Below are positions 39,867 to 50,081 of a DNA stretch of 64,000 nucleotides, one piece after another. The notes under the pieces are model-generated. The model was given only the letters and a program-made list of their open reading frames with translations. It had not been told where the DNA came from and searched no databases. How positions within the stretch are numbered: position 1 is the stretch's first letter; each line of letters starts with the position of its first letter. This DNA is from Yersinia kristensenii. GTDB lineage: Bacteria > Pseudomonadota > Gammaproteobacteria > Enterobacterales > Enterobacteriaceae. The stretch covers positions 3,410,001 through 3,474,000 of the forward strand of contig NZ_UHIY01000001.1 in NCBI RefSeq assembly GCF_900460525.1. Reading direction: 5' to 3'. The position numbers and the translations under genes are program-made.

Positions 39867-40640
39867 AGTCAGCACCGAATGTTCGCTAGAAATGATTACG
39901 AATATTAGCAGATGTCGAATAAAAATGTAATCCATAATAAGAGAATAACCTATAGTCTATTATAAAAAACAGAGAGTGAAGAACTACGGAAGAAAAGAAA
40001 TTCAAAAAAATAGATTAATAATATTATATGGGTGGCAAAGGAGTCACTATATTATTGGTTATTAATTCCTCCAGGTGTTAATATATATTTTATTTTTCAA
40101 TATTGATTGATATAGCATGAATTCTGTATGGTTAAAATAACTATAAACTTGTTATCATATTTTTACGGTGATTATCATCACCAAAATCTATTGATAGGCC
40201 CCGCTTATTCTTCCTCGAAAGAAAAATGGATTCAGCTACAGATCAAGCTCTTACAATTATTAACTATTTTTTTAATTATAAATTTCAGCAATGATTTTTG
40301 TTTTTTCATATTTGACAGCATTATCTGATTTTGTAACAGGCAGAATAAAAAATAGTTATTTAATATCATAGATCTACATCGATTTGTCTGTTAAAAATGT
40401 TTGTAATGTTAGGGTGATAATACACAAAATCGCCAAAACTTTGATTGCAAAAAATGTAACTTCACGTCGTTAGTGTCTACGCGAAAATAATTTTTGATAA
40501 TATATCTATAAATTATTCTAAATCCAACGGGTGTTTTTTTTATTATATATTAAAGAATATCTACAGTTAGCATTATACACGTAGGCATGCTTGTTGTTTT
40601 TTCTGATTAATTTTTACGCAAAACAAAGGATTGGTGAATT
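39867..40640. other. AT-rich gap between xthA and the orphan LysR gene
   Basis: 774 bp. An open frame at 40128-40328 has no ribosome site and low-complexity content, so I do not call it a gene. The sequence is strongly AT-rich. No terminator, repeat or tRNA was seen. Confidence 0.5.
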
Positions 40641-41501
40641 ATGTTTCTATCTCGTAAGTTTGAGGCCTTTATGGCTGTAGTTGAAAATGGTTCGCTGAGT
40701 AAGGCTGCAAGAGTGATGAATAGAACTACACCTCCTGTAGCAAAGTCTATTAAAGACTTTGAAAGTATAATAGGAAAAAAATTATTTAAGCGAGAGAAGT
40801 TTGGCATGAGTTTAACTCGGGATGGCGAGGTTTTATATAATGATCTAAAAGATTTATATCAGCAAGAAAAAGAAATAACCAAAAAACATCTTACCGGTCA
40901 TGTTTCTAATGTTATTAATATTTATTACGACTGGGGAAAAAGTGAAAAACTGACGAAATTGTATAAAGTCGCTGAGAAAAATAACATCCAAGCTAATATA
41001 ATAAAATTTTATTATGAAAATATTGATGAGATTGGAGATTATGATGGAAACTCGCTGATACTTTCATCGGAAAAAATAACCAGTGACAGATTTACACTAT
41101 TGAATGAGGTTCCAGATAGCGGTTTTGGTATTTATGGTAGAAAAGATATAATTAATGAAAGCCCGGACGTAATAAATATTCTTCATAATAATACGTGGCT
41201 GTGTAATCCAACTTTATATAGAAGTAAGTTCGTTAAGGATTTAGAGGAATTTGTTAAAAAACAATATGATAAAGTTAGTGTTAGGCAAGTGGATAACTTA
41301 GCTTGCTGTTTGGACTTTATCTATTCAGGTAGATATATCTGTATTACAGACTCTATCATGGATAATTTTAATGGTGATTCAAAATTGGATTTCATAAATT
41401 TAGCCAATTTCCAAGATGAAAATAAATTGTATTTTTATAAATCAAGGTCGCATTCAAGCGTACTAAATGGGCTAATTGACTATATTTATAGTCTAGTATA
41501 A
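40641..41501 (+). CDS. orphan LysR-like regulator, AT-rich gene
   Basis: 286 residues. The N-terminal HTH FEAFMAVVENGSLSKAARVM and KSIKDFESIIGKKLFKRE is LysR-like. The C-terminal region is diverged from the ordinary co-inducer domain and is rich in lysine and asparagine. Base composition is about 31-33% GC, so horizontal acquisition is likely. There is no divergent target gene: neighbours are xthA and tRNA-Tyr. AAAGGA lies about 8 bp upstream of the ATG. What it regulates cannot be inferred. Confidence 0.75.
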   Translation: MFLSRKFEAFMAVVENGSLSKAARVMNRTTPPVAKSIKDFESIIGKKLFKREKFGMSLTRDGEVLYNDLKDLYQQEKEITKKHLTGHVSNVINIYYDWGKSEKLTKLYKVAEKNNIQANIIKFYYENIDEIGDYDGNSLILSSEKITSDRFTLLNEVPDSGFGIYGRKDIINESPDVINILHNNTWLCNPTLYRSKFVKDLEEFVKKQYDKVSVRQVDNLACCLDFIYSGRYICITDSIMDNFNGDSKLDFINLANFQDENKLYFYKSRSHSSVLNGLIDYIYSLV

Positions 41502-41606
41502 CTATTTAATATTATTCATCTTTTTCAGTGAGGGTGACTAACTTTCCCTGATTAGAGCTATTTAAATAAAATTATTTATCTGAATATTAGGAATATTATA
41601 AGGAGA

Positions 41607-41691
<85 letters not shown>

Positions 41692-41813
41692 ACTGAGTTC
41701 GTGGTTTAATTAATGATACTTGGCCGTGCTATTCTTTTGAAGATTCTCACCTTCCCCTTAAGTGCTTATCTGAATTCTTGATACAAAATCAGTTTGCTGC
41801 TTAAGGTTAAAAA

Positions 41814-41898
<85 letters not shown>

Positions 41899-42057
41899 AC
41901 TGGCCTATCTGCTTAACAACACTGTCTTGGTAAGCGGGGCGCATCATATCAAATGAAGCGCCCCTGTAAAGACTTGAAATGAAAAAAATAATTCATTCGG
42001 TGTTTTTTTGTCCGCGACGATGATTATATGGACAAAAAACATCAGTTTATTGTGTGT

Positions 42058-42906
42058 TTACAAAATAACAGTTCGGTTACCGTAAACAAAAACCCGCTGG
42101 GCTAATACACGATAGAGCGCCCGGCTCAGTACATTTTTTTCAACATCACGTCCGGCACGCATCATATCTTCGGCGGTATATGAGTGATCAACATGAATCA
42201 CATCCTGCATAATAATTGGGCCTTCATCTAGGCTGTCATTGACATAATGCGCAGTAGCACCAATGATTTTCACACCACGCTCATAAGCTTGATGATATGG
42301 ACGGGCACCGATAAAAGCAGGTAAGAATGAATGGTGGATATTAATAATTTGGTACGGGAAGCGCTGCACAAATGCAGGCGTTAATACGCGCATATATTTT
42401 GCCAGCACAACATAATCTGGTTGATATTGCTCAATTTGTTCAATCAAAAGTTGATCATGCTGTTCCCGAGTGAGCCCTTCATGACTAATCAAGTGGAAAG
42501 GTATATCAAAGCGCTCCACTAAATTTTGTAACGCATCGTGGTTGCCAATGACGGCGGCAATCTCAACATCCAGACCGCCGTAGGCGCTTTTCATTAATAA
42601 GTCACCCAAGCAATGTGCCTCTTTGGTGACCATAATGACAATACGACGACGCCCAGCAGTATGCAATTCGCGGTTGGTCCCTTCTGGTAAAGCATCGTCC
42701 AGATCGGCGAGTAGGGTGGTATCGTTAAAAATACCCTCAAGCTCTGTACGCATGAAAAAGCGACCAGTCAGATGATCGACGAATTCATTATTTTGCACGA
42801 TATTCAGTTGGTGTTTGTAGCAAATATTAGTAATTTTTGCGATTAAACCTTTGGCATCAGGGCAAATGGTGCGTAACACTTTCTTTTGTACATTCTGGTG
42901 TGGCAT
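42058..42906 (-). CDS. purU: formyltetrahydrofolate deformylase
   Basis: 282 residues, standard length. The N-terminal ACT domain (about 10-90, beginning LRTICPDAKGLIAKI) is followed by a formyltransferase-like domain with INIHHSFLPAFIGARPYHQA and the family-specific aspartate in DEGPIIMQDV. It releases formate from 10-formyl-THF to supply PurT and balance one-carbon units. It lies between the tRNA-Tyr pair and ychJ, as in E. coli. Confidence 0.96.
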   Translation of the reverse strand: MPHQNVQKKVLRTICPDAKGLIAKITNICYKHQLNIVQNNEFVDHLTGRFFMRTELEGIFNDTTLLADLDDALPEGTNRELHTAGRRRIVIMVTKEAHCLGDLLMKSAYGGLDVEIAAVIGNHDALQNLVERFDIPFHLISHEGLTREQHDQLLIEQIEQYQPDYVVLAKYMRVLTPAFVQRFPYQIINIHHSFLPAFIGARPYHQAYERGVKIIGATAHYVNDSLDEGPIIMQDVIHVDHSYTAEDMMRAGRDVEKNVLSRALYRVLAQRVFVYGNRTVIL

Positions 42907-42987
42907 AAGGTGGTAAATCCTGTCTTAACATGACTTGATGTTATGTAAATGTTCGATGTTACGGCAGATAAGAGAACGATCTTACCG

Positions 42988-43482
42988 TCAGCGCCCGCAG
43001 CATTTCTTATATTTTTTCCCCGAGCCACAAGGGCATGAATCATTTCTACCCACAGATGGCCGGATTCCGTCAATATAGTACCAGTGTTCATTTATGCGAA
43101 GGAAGCGAGAACGTTCATGCATGGAGCTTGTCGGGGTACTATTTGTATCAGTAAAACAGGTTGTATCAGAAAAACGAGCGATAAACTCAACAAATGCCTC
43201 ATCATCACGATCACTCTCGATTTCAGCAATGACTGTTAATCCGTGCCATGTAGTATTACTAAAACTTTGAATTATTCCCTCACGCCATTTTTGCGCATTG
43301 CAGTCGGGATGCCAAGTTTTGACCAGGTAATCCACATTCTTTTTCACGTAAGCGCTATAGCGGGAACGCATCAATACTGCCGGGTTAACCGCAACTTGAG
43401 TACCAAGAATATAAGGTTCACAACATTCTTGATATTCAAGTGTACTGCCACAAGGACACTGTTCTAACAAAATTTCTCCCAA
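42988..43482 (-). CDS. ychJ: YchJ family protein with two SEC-C motifs
   Basis: 164 residues. SEC-C type zinc motifs stand at both ends ([16 protein letters not shown] and [14 protein letters not shown]) around a YchJ-type NTF2-like middle. Function unknown; zinc binding is inferred from the motif. It is upstream of purU in the same direction with 81 bp between, as in E. coli, and is divergent from the small gene at 43742. Confidence 0.92.
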   Translation of the reverse strand: MGEILLEQCPCGSTLEYQECCEPYILGTQVAVNPAVLMRSRYSAYVKKNVDYLVKTWHPDCNAQKWREGIIQSFSNTTWHGLTVIAEIESDRDDEAFVEFIARFSDTTCFTDTNSTPTSSMHERSRFLRINEHWYYIDGIRPSVGRNDSCPCGSGKKYKKCCGR

Positions 43483-43637
43483 ATAATCAATATGCCGTGA
43501 TAACCGCGAGTTACTCGTTAGCGGCCGATCAACACGAGTAAAGTCGAGTTGTGGTGAATAAGACGCTATCTTACCTAATCATGTGGTGAGGTTCAAAGCT
43601 GATAGTCCCGTAAGAAATAGAGTACAATGAGAAGTTT

Positions 43638-43653
43638 TGTGATTCATATCACA
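43638..43653. promoter_or_regulatory. CRP-binding palindrome 1
   Basis: TGTGATTCATATCACA, an exact TGTGA-N6-TCACA match. It is 58 bp from a second perfect site and about 155 bp upstream of ychJ. Confidence 0.75.
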
Positions 43654-43660
43654 AAAATAC

Positions 43661-43689
43661 TTGACCGCCGTTTCATTTTGGATTAACTT
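43661..43689 (+). promoter_or_regulatory. candidate promoter for the 23-codon gene
   Basis: TTGACC at 43661-43666 and TAACTT at 43684-43689 with a 17-bp spacer. The expected start near 43696 coincides with CRP site 2, which would suggest repression from that site. This placement is inference. Confidence 0.4.
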
Positions 43690-43695
43690 TGTAAC

Positions 43696-43711
43696 TGTGA
43701 TGTGTGTCACA
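43696..43711. promoter_or_regulatory. CRP-binding palindrome 2
   Basis: TGTGATGTGTGTCACA, again a perfect TGTGA-N6-TCACA. It lies 30 bp before the ATG of the tiny ORF. Confidence 0.78.
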
Positions 43712-43741
43712 TAAAAATAAAGATATTGACTGGAGCTAACC

Positions 43742-43813
43742 ATGAAACTGATTAATAAAGTTATCGCAATGTTTGAAAAAATGAATGTCTCATTCGGTAC
43801 CATTAACGGTTAA
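43742..43813 (+). CDS. 23-residue small protein, possible part of a dual-function small RNA
   Basis: ATG at 43742, TAA at 43811-43813, with GGAG about 7 bp upstream. The peptide MKLINKVIAMFEKMNVSFGT, ending ING, can form an amphipathic helix. Two perfect CRP palindromes precede it and a strong intrinsic terminator follows about 190 bp after the stop, so the transcript would be about 330 nt with a long 3' part. Known small proteins such as E. coli AzuC share the MKL...MF pattern and CRP control; homology is not established. Neither ychJ nor the GNAT gene explains this element. Confidence 0.5.
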   Translation: MKLINKVIAMFEKMNVSFGTING

Positions 43814-43997
43814 TTATTTCATTATTAATCCGTAATTTTTCATAATATTTTGGACGAAATTCGGTTCACAGGCGATGGCTCTGAGTTCATTACAGACAGA
43901 CCATAAAGTAACCATGCAATATGCATAACCTGTTACTCGTGTTTTTTATCCGATGATGTTTCGCCTTTTGAGCGCGAATTCCTGAATATTAACTCTA

Positions 43998-44030
43998 AAT
44001 AGCTACCGAAAAGGTGGCTATTTTGCTTTT
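43998..44030 (+). terminator. intrinsic terminator downstream of the 23-codon gene
   Basis: AATAGCTACC (43998-44007) and GGTGGCTATT (44013-44022) form a 10-bp stem with one G-U pair, followed by TTGCTTTTTA. It ends any transcript starting at the CRP-box promoter. Confidence 0.8.
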
Positions 44031-44115
44031 TATCTATTGTTAATGATAATAAAATTTAAGCAATAGAGTTAATAAAGTAATTGTATATTATCCATATATG
44101 TTTCTTATGATTTAC

Positions 44116-44583
44116 TTATTGGTTTGGATCTAGCTTTTTCACCATAAATACACTCAATGGGTCATAGGTATAATGGCTGAACTGAGCAGTCAATTCAAAA
44201 CCTTGCCGTTGATATAAGCTTATTGCTTCAGGTTGTAACACTCCTGTCTCAAGGTAAACTTCCTTTACTTTTAAAGTATTAGCTTTGTCAATCAAAGCGG
44301 ACATCAACAATGATGCAATACCATAACCTCGACAATCTGGCGTGACAAAAACGCGTTTAACTTCAGGGACGCTATCCCTTGGTAGTACCAGAGTCGCGCA
44401 TCCGACAATGCGACTGTCCCATTTAGCGACATAAATATATGTTTTTATCTGAGCCAAATTCTCTATAGGCTCCGCATGATTGCTTTCTGCGGGGTAGAGT
44501 GCCGATTGATACGCATCTAATTGATTAATTAATGTAACAATCTCAGGGATAAACCGATCCATTTGGCATATTTCAATATTCAT
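44116..44583 (-). CDS. GNAT family N-acetyltransferase
   Basis: About 155 residues from MNIEICQMDRFIPEIV at 44583; the frame extends to 44667 but the extra residues look like untranslated leader. The acetyl-CoA motif A is VFVTPDCRGYGIASLLMS, and VYLETGVLQPEAISLYQRQG follows, ending YDPLSVFMVKKL. This is the layout of small-molecule or amino-acid acetyltransferases of the GNAT superfamily. The substrate is unknown. It separates ychJ from rssA, which are adjacent in E. coli, so this is a local insertion. Confidence 0.85.
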   Translation of the reverse strand: MNIEICQMDRFIPEIVTLINQLDAYQSALYPAESNHAEPIENLAQIKTYIYVAKWDSRIVGCATLVLPRDSVPEVKRVFVTPDCRGYGIASLLMSALIDKANTLKVKEVYLETGVLQPEAISLYQRQGFELTAQFSHYTYDPLSVFMVKKLDPNQ

Positions 44584-44833
44584 CGTATGTCTTTTCGTCC
44601 CCGCGCTATATCTTAGCCCTGAAATGTAAAGTATTTGTATCAAAATAGCAGAAGAATAAATATTCACTATAGTTATATAAGTAAGGCTACAAAGTAAAAG
44701 AATAAATATACGTTTTATTCCCTAGCTACAGTGAGGTTGATATCAACTAAATTGACCATCAACGAGCGGTATATAAGGCGTTAGATTTCAGAGCAGGGGA
44801 AGTGCCAAAGTGATTTGAAATGGATGAAACACA

Positions 44834-45736
44834 ATGAGAAAAAGTAAGGTTGGATTGGCTCTGGGAGCTGGGGCTGCTAAAGGATGGGCACATATTGGTG
44901 TCATTAATGCACTGAAAAAGATGGGCGTAGAGATTGATGTGGTCGCCGGGTGCTCAGTTGGCTCATTGGTTGGTGCAGCTTACGCCAGTGATCACTTGGA
45001 GGTGATGGAACGCTGGGTGCGTTCATTTAAATACTGGGATGTTATCCGAATGATGGATTTTTCGTGGCGACGTGGTGGGCTACTGCGCGGGGAACGCGTA
45101 TTTAATGTGGTAAATGAAATTATTGAAGTACAAGATATCGCCGAATGCGCATTACCTTTTGGGTGCGTGGTGACAAATTTAACAACCGGCCGGGAGCTAT
45201 GGTTTACAGAGGGGGATATCAAGCAGGCTATCAGAGCATCGTGCAGTATGCCTGGGTTATTCTCACCTGTTTTGTTCGAGGGATATTGGCTTGTTGATGG
45301 TGCAGTTGTTAATCCGGTTCCTATCTCTTTGGCCAGGGCTATGGGGGCAGATATCGTTATTGCGGTTGATTTGCAGCATGATGCCCATCTCATTGCGCAA
45401 GATATATTTTCCCCACAAACACCTATTGAAAGCAAGTTTGCGGAGATACCAGATAATTGGCACCGGCGCTTGAAAGCACGGATAACGGACTTAACATCCA
45501 ACCCGATAAAGAATGCACCCAGCGCGATGGAAATCATGTCTACGTCGATACAAGTATTGGAAAACCGATTGAAACGCAATCGTATGGCCGGTGATCCTCC
45601 GGATGTCCTGATTCAGCCGTATTGTCCGCAAATATCAATGTTGGATTTTCATCGTGCGGATGAAAGCATTGCAGCCGGGCAGTTGGCCGTGGAGAAATGT
45701 GCGGAACAATTATACCCCCTGATAAAGCACAGATAG
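44834..45736 (+). CDS. rssA: patatin-like phospholipase RssA
   Basis: 300 residues. The oxyanion motif GAGAAKGWAHIG, the nucleophile GCSVGSLVG and the DGA-type aspartate in LVDGAVVNPVP are the Ser-Asp dyad of patatin-like lipases. Its biological substrate is not known. It precedes rssB by 100 bp; the pair is the known rssAB unit. The ribosome site is weak. Confidence 0.93.
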   Translation: MRKSKVGLALGAGAAKGWAHIGVINALKKMGVEIDVVAGCSVGSLVGAAYASDHLEVMERWVRSFKYWDVIRMMDFSWRRGGLLRGERVFNVVNEIIEVQDIAECALPFGCVVTNLTTGRELWFTEGDIKQAIRASCSMPGLFSPVLFEGYWLVDGAVVNPVPISLARAMGADIVIAVDLQHDAHLIAQDIFSPQTPIESKFAEIPDNWHRRLKARITDLTSNPIKNAPSAMEIMSTSIQVLENRLKRNRMAGDPPDVLIQPYCPQISMLDFHRADESIAAGQLAVEKCAEQLYPLIKHR

Positions 45737-45836
45737 CACAGATCGGTGTTTGTAACAGAGGCATGACAATTTCTGACAAGCACAAACAATCATTTTGAGC
45801 CACTATTATCATTAAGGTCAGTAAGAGAAGCAGTAC

Positions 45837-46832
45837 ATGGAAAAACCACTAGCAGGTAAAAATATTTTAGTCGTTGAGGACGAAACAGTTTTTCGCTCAG
45901 TCATTGCAGAATTCTTAAGTTCACTCGGCGCGACAGTTCACCAGGCGGAAAATGGACTTGAGGCTTTAGAACAATTAAAAACTCAGGTTCCTGATCTGAT
46001 ACTGTGTGATCTCGCTATGCCTGTGATGGGAGGGATAGAGTTTGTTGAGCGTTTACTCATTCAAGGGGTAAAAATTCCCATTCTAGTGATATCAGCAACC
46101 GATAAAATGACAGATATTGCCAAAGTTCTGCGCCTAGGTGTAAAGGACGTTTTGTTGAAGCCAATTGTCGACTTAAAGCGCTTGCGAGAAACCGTACTGA
46201 CTTGCCTTTATCCCGCGTTGTTTACCTCCCATGCAATTGAAGAAACGGAACTTATTCAAGATTGGGACGCGCTGCGCCAGAATCCTTATTATGCTGCTCA
46301 GTTATTAAAACAGCTCCAACCTCCAGCACAACAAACAATTGCTCACTGCCGCATAAACTACCGGCAATTGACCATGGTTGAGAAACCAGGGTTAGTCTTG
46401 GATATAGCAGCATTGTCAGATAAAGATTTAGCCTTCTACTGTCTGGATGTTACACGTGCGGGAGATAACGGTGTTTTAGCCGCCTTACTGTTAAGGGTAT
46501 TGTTCAATGGGATTCTACAAGAGCATTTAGCACATCAACAGCATCGGCTGCCACAGATGTCATCTTTACTCGAACAAGTTAATCAACTCTTAAGACGTAC
46601 CCATTTAGATGGGCAATTTCCTTTGCTTATGGGGTATTACCATGCGGAATATCAGAATTTGATACTGATTTCCGCTGGTTTACATGCCAATGTTCATGCA
46701 GGTAAACATCAGATTCAACTCAGTAATGGTGTGCCTTTAGGAACATTAAAAACAGCCCATTTAAATCAAATCAGCCAGCGTTGCGCTGCATGGCAGTGCC
46801 AAGTTTGGGGGGGGGAAGTCGTTTACGGTTGA
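45837..46832 (+). CDS. rssB: RssB, RpoS-degradation adaptor
   Basis: 331 residues. A receiver domain (about 8-125) has the phospho-acceptor aspartate in ILCDLAMPVMGG and the conserved lysine in VLLKPIVDL. The C-terminal domain is a PP2C-like fold without phosphatase residues, as in E. coli RssB. It delivers RpoS to ClpXP during growth. Together with hns nearby it belongs to the control of general stress and silencing. A weak G-rich end (VWGGEVVYG) precedes the stop. Confidence 0.94.
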   Translation: MEKPLAGKNILVVEDETVFRSVIAEFLSSLGATVHQAENGLEALEQLKTQVPDLILCDLAMPVMGGIEFVERLLIQGVKIPILVISATDKMTDIAKVLRLGVKDVLLKPIVDLKRLRETVLTCLYPALFTSHAIEETELIQDWDALRQNPYYAAQLLKQLQPPAQQTIAHCRINYRQLTMVEKPGLVLDIAALSDKDLAFYCLDVTRAGDNGVLAALLLRVLFNGILQEHLAHQQHRLPQMSSLLEQVNQLLRRTHLDGQFPLLMGYYHAEYQNLILISAGLHANVHAGKHQIQLSNGVPLGTLKTAHLNQISQRCAAWQCQVWGGEVVYG

Positions 46833-47172
46833 TGCTGTCTGCGGAGGAGCCCGCCGTACTCTGAATCTAAAACACAATAATGAGTTTAATAAATCAATAT
46901 ATTGACACATTTTTTTACGACTACATCTATCCTAATATAAATGGTTCTATAACGAACCTGTGAAATAAGCCCAATGTGTTTCAATCAATGTGTATAACCG
47001 AGATGTGATAATTATCGGTTGATATACTTTCTTCCATACTTATCTCTGAAAATTTTTAACCTGCGTTATTTACAGGCAATAAGATGCGTCGCTTCAGGCT
47101 AAATTAAGGTTGGTTCCTGATAATGGTCTATAGCACGTCTCTTATTGAATTTTTAACTTGAGGATAGATCGA
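46833..47172. other. rssB-ugd intergenic region
   Basis: 340 bp without a credible ORF. In E. coli galU follows rssB; nothing resembling galU is present. The region presumably carries the ugd promoter, and no operator was recognised. Confidence 0.5.
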
Positions 47173-48522
47173 ATGAAGGTTACGGTTTTTGGCATTGGCT
47201 ATGTCGGGTTAGTTCAGGCTGCGGTATTGGCTGAAGTTGGTCATGATGTCATGTGTATAGATATAGATGAAAAAAAAGTTGCTGACCTTCAAAAAGGTCG
47301 TATCGCTATTTTCGAGCCCGGATTAGCGCCGTTGGTAAAAGAAAATTATGAGAGTGGAAGGCTACAATTCTCCACAGATGCAGAAGCCGGCGTAGCACAT
47401 GGCACGATTCAATTTATAGCCGTTGGCACCCCTCCAGATGAGGATGGGGCCGCTGATCTGAAATATGTACTTGAAGTTGCCAGTACCATTGCTAAATATA
47501 TGGATTCCCCCAAAGTTATTATCGATAAATCTACTGTCCCTGTCGGCACTGCAGATAAAGTGCAACAAAGGATACAAACTGTTCTACAGCAACGTGGGCA
47601 GAAAATAGCATTCAATGTGGTTTCAAACCCTGAGTTTCTGAAGGAAGGGGCGGCGGTCGCTGACTGTAAACGGCCTGAACGTATTGTTATCGGTATTGAT
47701 ACTGATGATAACGGTGTTATCGATTTAATTAGCGAGTTATACGAGCCATTTAATCGAAATCATGACCGGATGTTAATAATGGATATTCGCAGTGCTGAAC
47801 TGACGAAATATGCGGCAAATGGTATGCTGGCAACCAAAATCAGCTTTATGAATGAGATAGCTAATATCGCTGAACGTCTTGGTGCAGATATCGAAAAGGT
47901 GAGGCAGGGTATTGGTTCCGATTCACGCATTGGCTATCATTTTATTTATTCTGGCTGTGGTTATGGTGGCTCTTGTTTCCCCAAAGATATTCAGGCGTTA
48001 ATTCGTACAGCTGAAAGTTGTGGCTACCAGCCTCAGCTGTTACAAGCTGTTGAGCAAATCAATAATGAGCAGAAATTTAAATTGGTCGAATTTATTCTGC
48101 ATCACTTTAACTCACAACTGGCGGGAAAAACATTGGCTCTTTGGGGGTTAGCATTTAAACCCAATACGGATGATATGCGTGAAGCTCCGAGTCGGATTTT
48201 AATGGAGTCATTGTGGAAAGCCGGTGTGACTATTCAAGCTTATGATCCCGAGGCAATGGATGAAGCCCAGCGGATTTATGGTGCAAGGGATGACTTAAAA
48301 TTAATGGGTACGAAAGAGTCAGCATTACAAGGCGCTGATGCTTTGATTATTTGTACTGAATGGCAGAATTTTAGGGCGCCTGATTTTGAGATGATCAAGT
48401 CCCGCCTTAAACACCCCGTTATTTTTGATGGGCGTAATTTGTACGATCCCGAGCGTCTAAATAGACAAGGTTTTACTTATTATGGGATTGGCCGTGGCGC
48501 TTCGATTAATCGTGCACAATAA
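47173..48522 (+). CDS. ugd: UDP-glucose 6-dehydrogenase
   Basis: 449 residues from [15 protein letters not shown] at 47173, preceded by TGAGGA; a TTG-type start further upstream is not supported. The N-terminal Rossmann motif is GIGYVG, the catalytic cysteine lies in [10 protein letters not shown] near residue 265, and the C-terminal UDP-binding domain follows. It makes UDP-glucuronate from UDP-glucose, used for surface polysaccharide or for L-Ara4N modification of lipid A. It is longer than the 388-residue E. coli K-12 form, so it belongs to the other enterobacterial subgroup. Confidence 0.95.
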   Translation: MKVTVFGIGYVGLVQAAVLAEVGHDVMCIDIDEKKVADLQKGRIAIFEPGLAPLVKENYESGRLQFSTDAEAGVAHGTIQFIAVGTPPDEDGAADLKYVLEVASTIAKYMDSPKVIIDKSTVPVGTADKVQQRIQTVLQQRGQKIAFNVVSNPEFLKEGAAVADCKRPERIVIGIDTDDNGVIDLISELYEPFNRNHDRMLIMDIRSAELTKYAANGMLATKISFMNEIANIAERLGADIEKVRQGIGSDSRIGYHFIYSGCGYGGSCFPKDIQALIRTAESCGYQPQLLQAVEQINNEQKFKLVEFILHHFNSQLAGKTLALWGLAFKPNTDDMREAPSRILMESLWKAGVTIQAYDPEAMDEAQRIYGARDDLKLMGTKESALQGADALIICTEWQNFRAPDFEMIKSRLKHPVIFDGRNLYDPERLNRQGFTYYGIGRGASINRAQ

Positions 48523-48914
48523 GTGGTAAAGATGGTTTTATGTGTTGGGTGCAAAATTGAATGAGTTCTTTTTTGTAGCCAACACGAATCTTCATCGGAT
48601 TCAATCACAGTAGTTTATCGCTAAATTTATCTTATATCACAAAAGGATAATGTCGATTTGGCTGTTATAGCGATTATTATAGTGTCATAAATTAGCAGAG
48701 TATTCTTATCGACTTTCAATGAGAGTGATAACATAACGTTATTTATTGAGAATGATATGTTTAGATTGGCTGTTGCTTATCGATTGGATGTAAACAGCTG
48801 GATAGGATAATTCATCGCGAGGAGTGCGAGTTTTGACGCTTAAAGAGAACGCAAAAAATACCCCCCATATAATAGGAGGGTATTTTTATCACAATAGTAA
48901 ATTAACTATTACGA
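48523..48914. other. intergenic region ugd-hns
   Basis: 392 bp containing the hns terminator at 48853-48887. Otherwise no ORF, repeat or RNA was identified. Confidence 0.5.
48853..48887 (-). terminator. hns terminator
   Basis: AAAAATACCC on the left and GGGTATTTTT on the right form an AT-rich stem with GC core, and the left A-run serves as the minus-strand T-run. It lies just after hns. Confidence 0.82.
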
Positions 48915-49325
48915 TTACAGCAGGAAATCATCGAGTGATTTGCCTTCATCTTCAATGGCTTTCTTAATCACTGCAGGAGTACGGCCTTGGCCTGTCCAAG
49001 TTTTAACATCGCCATTTTCGTCTGTATACTGATATTTAGCAGGGCGCGCAGCACGTTTTGATTTACCCGTCGCGGCTTTAGCAGCTGCGATAGTATTCAA
49101 CAGTTCATTCGGATCAATACCATCTGCAATAAGCATTTCACGGTATTGCTGCAATTTACGTGTGCGTTCTTCAATTTCTGCTTGTGCCTGGGAGTCTTCT
49201 TCGCGGCGTTCGTTAACGACCACTTCGAGTTTCTCAAGCATCTCTTCTAAAGTTTCAAGAGTGCATTCACGCGCTTGTGCACGCAGAGTACGGATGTTGT
49301 TAAGAATCTTTAACGCTTCGCTCAT
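48915..49325 (-). CDS. hns: histone-like nucleoid-structuring protein H-NS
   Basis: 136 residues, typical of the Yersinia/E. coli H-NS. The N-terminal coiled-coil oligomerisation domain ([20 protein letters not shown]) is followed by a linker with [11 protein letters not shown] and the DNA-binding loop TWTGQGRTP near the C-terminus, ending SLDDFLL. It silences AT-rich horizontally acquired DNA; the AT-rich fimbrial and enhancin regions here are likely targets. Its position before tdk is as in E. coli. Confidence 0.97.
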   Translation of the reverse strand: MSEALKILNNIRTLRAQARECTLETLEEMLEKLEVVVNERREEDSQAQAEIEERTRKLQQYREMLIADGIDPNELLNTIAAAKAATGKSKRAARPAKYQYTDENGDVKTWTGQGRTPAVIKKAIEDEGKSLDDFLL

Positions 49326-50081
49326 TGTCCTGGTCTCAAATTATAATTGGTGGGGGGCGTCTGGATAATAATAGAGTGCTATTTTAATTTCTGCAATAGC
49401 CAATTTGATTAGCATACTCGAATTCACGTATTTATTAGCGAAAACTTGCTGCTTACACTAATAAACGATGGGACTTGTTATTATCTGAGCTGTTTTTAAC
49501 GTAAATTTTCGTTTCACTCACTAATGATTCTGCTTGTGAACATGATTTTCTCACTAAGTTATAATTTTGCTTTATATCAATAAAGCAAAAATACGTTACC
49601 GCTCATGTTGGGATGCACAATAACTGATCACCCTGGAGCCACCGAGATATTGATATAGCTGCAACGAAATATGGAGTAAGAAAAAACATGCAGTCCAAGC
49701 TTTGTCAGGTTACGGCAATATTTGTTATCACTATTTACGAATTAATCATGAGAACACATTATCCGTATCATTAATGAACCAATCGTGCGGCCTCCATATG
49801 AAACTGAAGCGCTATTGCTTGTACCTCGCCTAAACCTGGTTAATGTTCGAGCAGAATACTTTTACTGTCTCAATATTGTGAAATGGGTCATGTAATCTAC
49901 CTAACAATACACAGGTAGATTACATAAAAATTCGGCCAACTCCATTAGTTATCGCATTACTTAATAGAGAAAACAGTAATATAGAGGAACTCGTCTGCTC
50001 CACGAAACCCCTGAATTTATGATAAACTCGTTACACGTTGTTAATGTGACCATTTATTATACTATTTGGAGCTACGGGCTC
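49326..50081. promoter_or_regulatory. divergent hns / tdk control region
   Basis: 756 bp without a credible ORF. Long AT-rich tracts such as 49370-49600 are suitable for autoregulatory H-NS binding. Specific promoters were not resolved. Confidence 0.5.

Noticed and set aside
40128..40328. 66-codon open frame in the xthA-LysR gap
   Set aside because: Low-complexity AT-rich translation without ribosome site.
43579..43803. 74-codon open frame on the minus strand
   Set aside because: Antisense over the CRP sites and the 23-codon ORF; no ribosome site.
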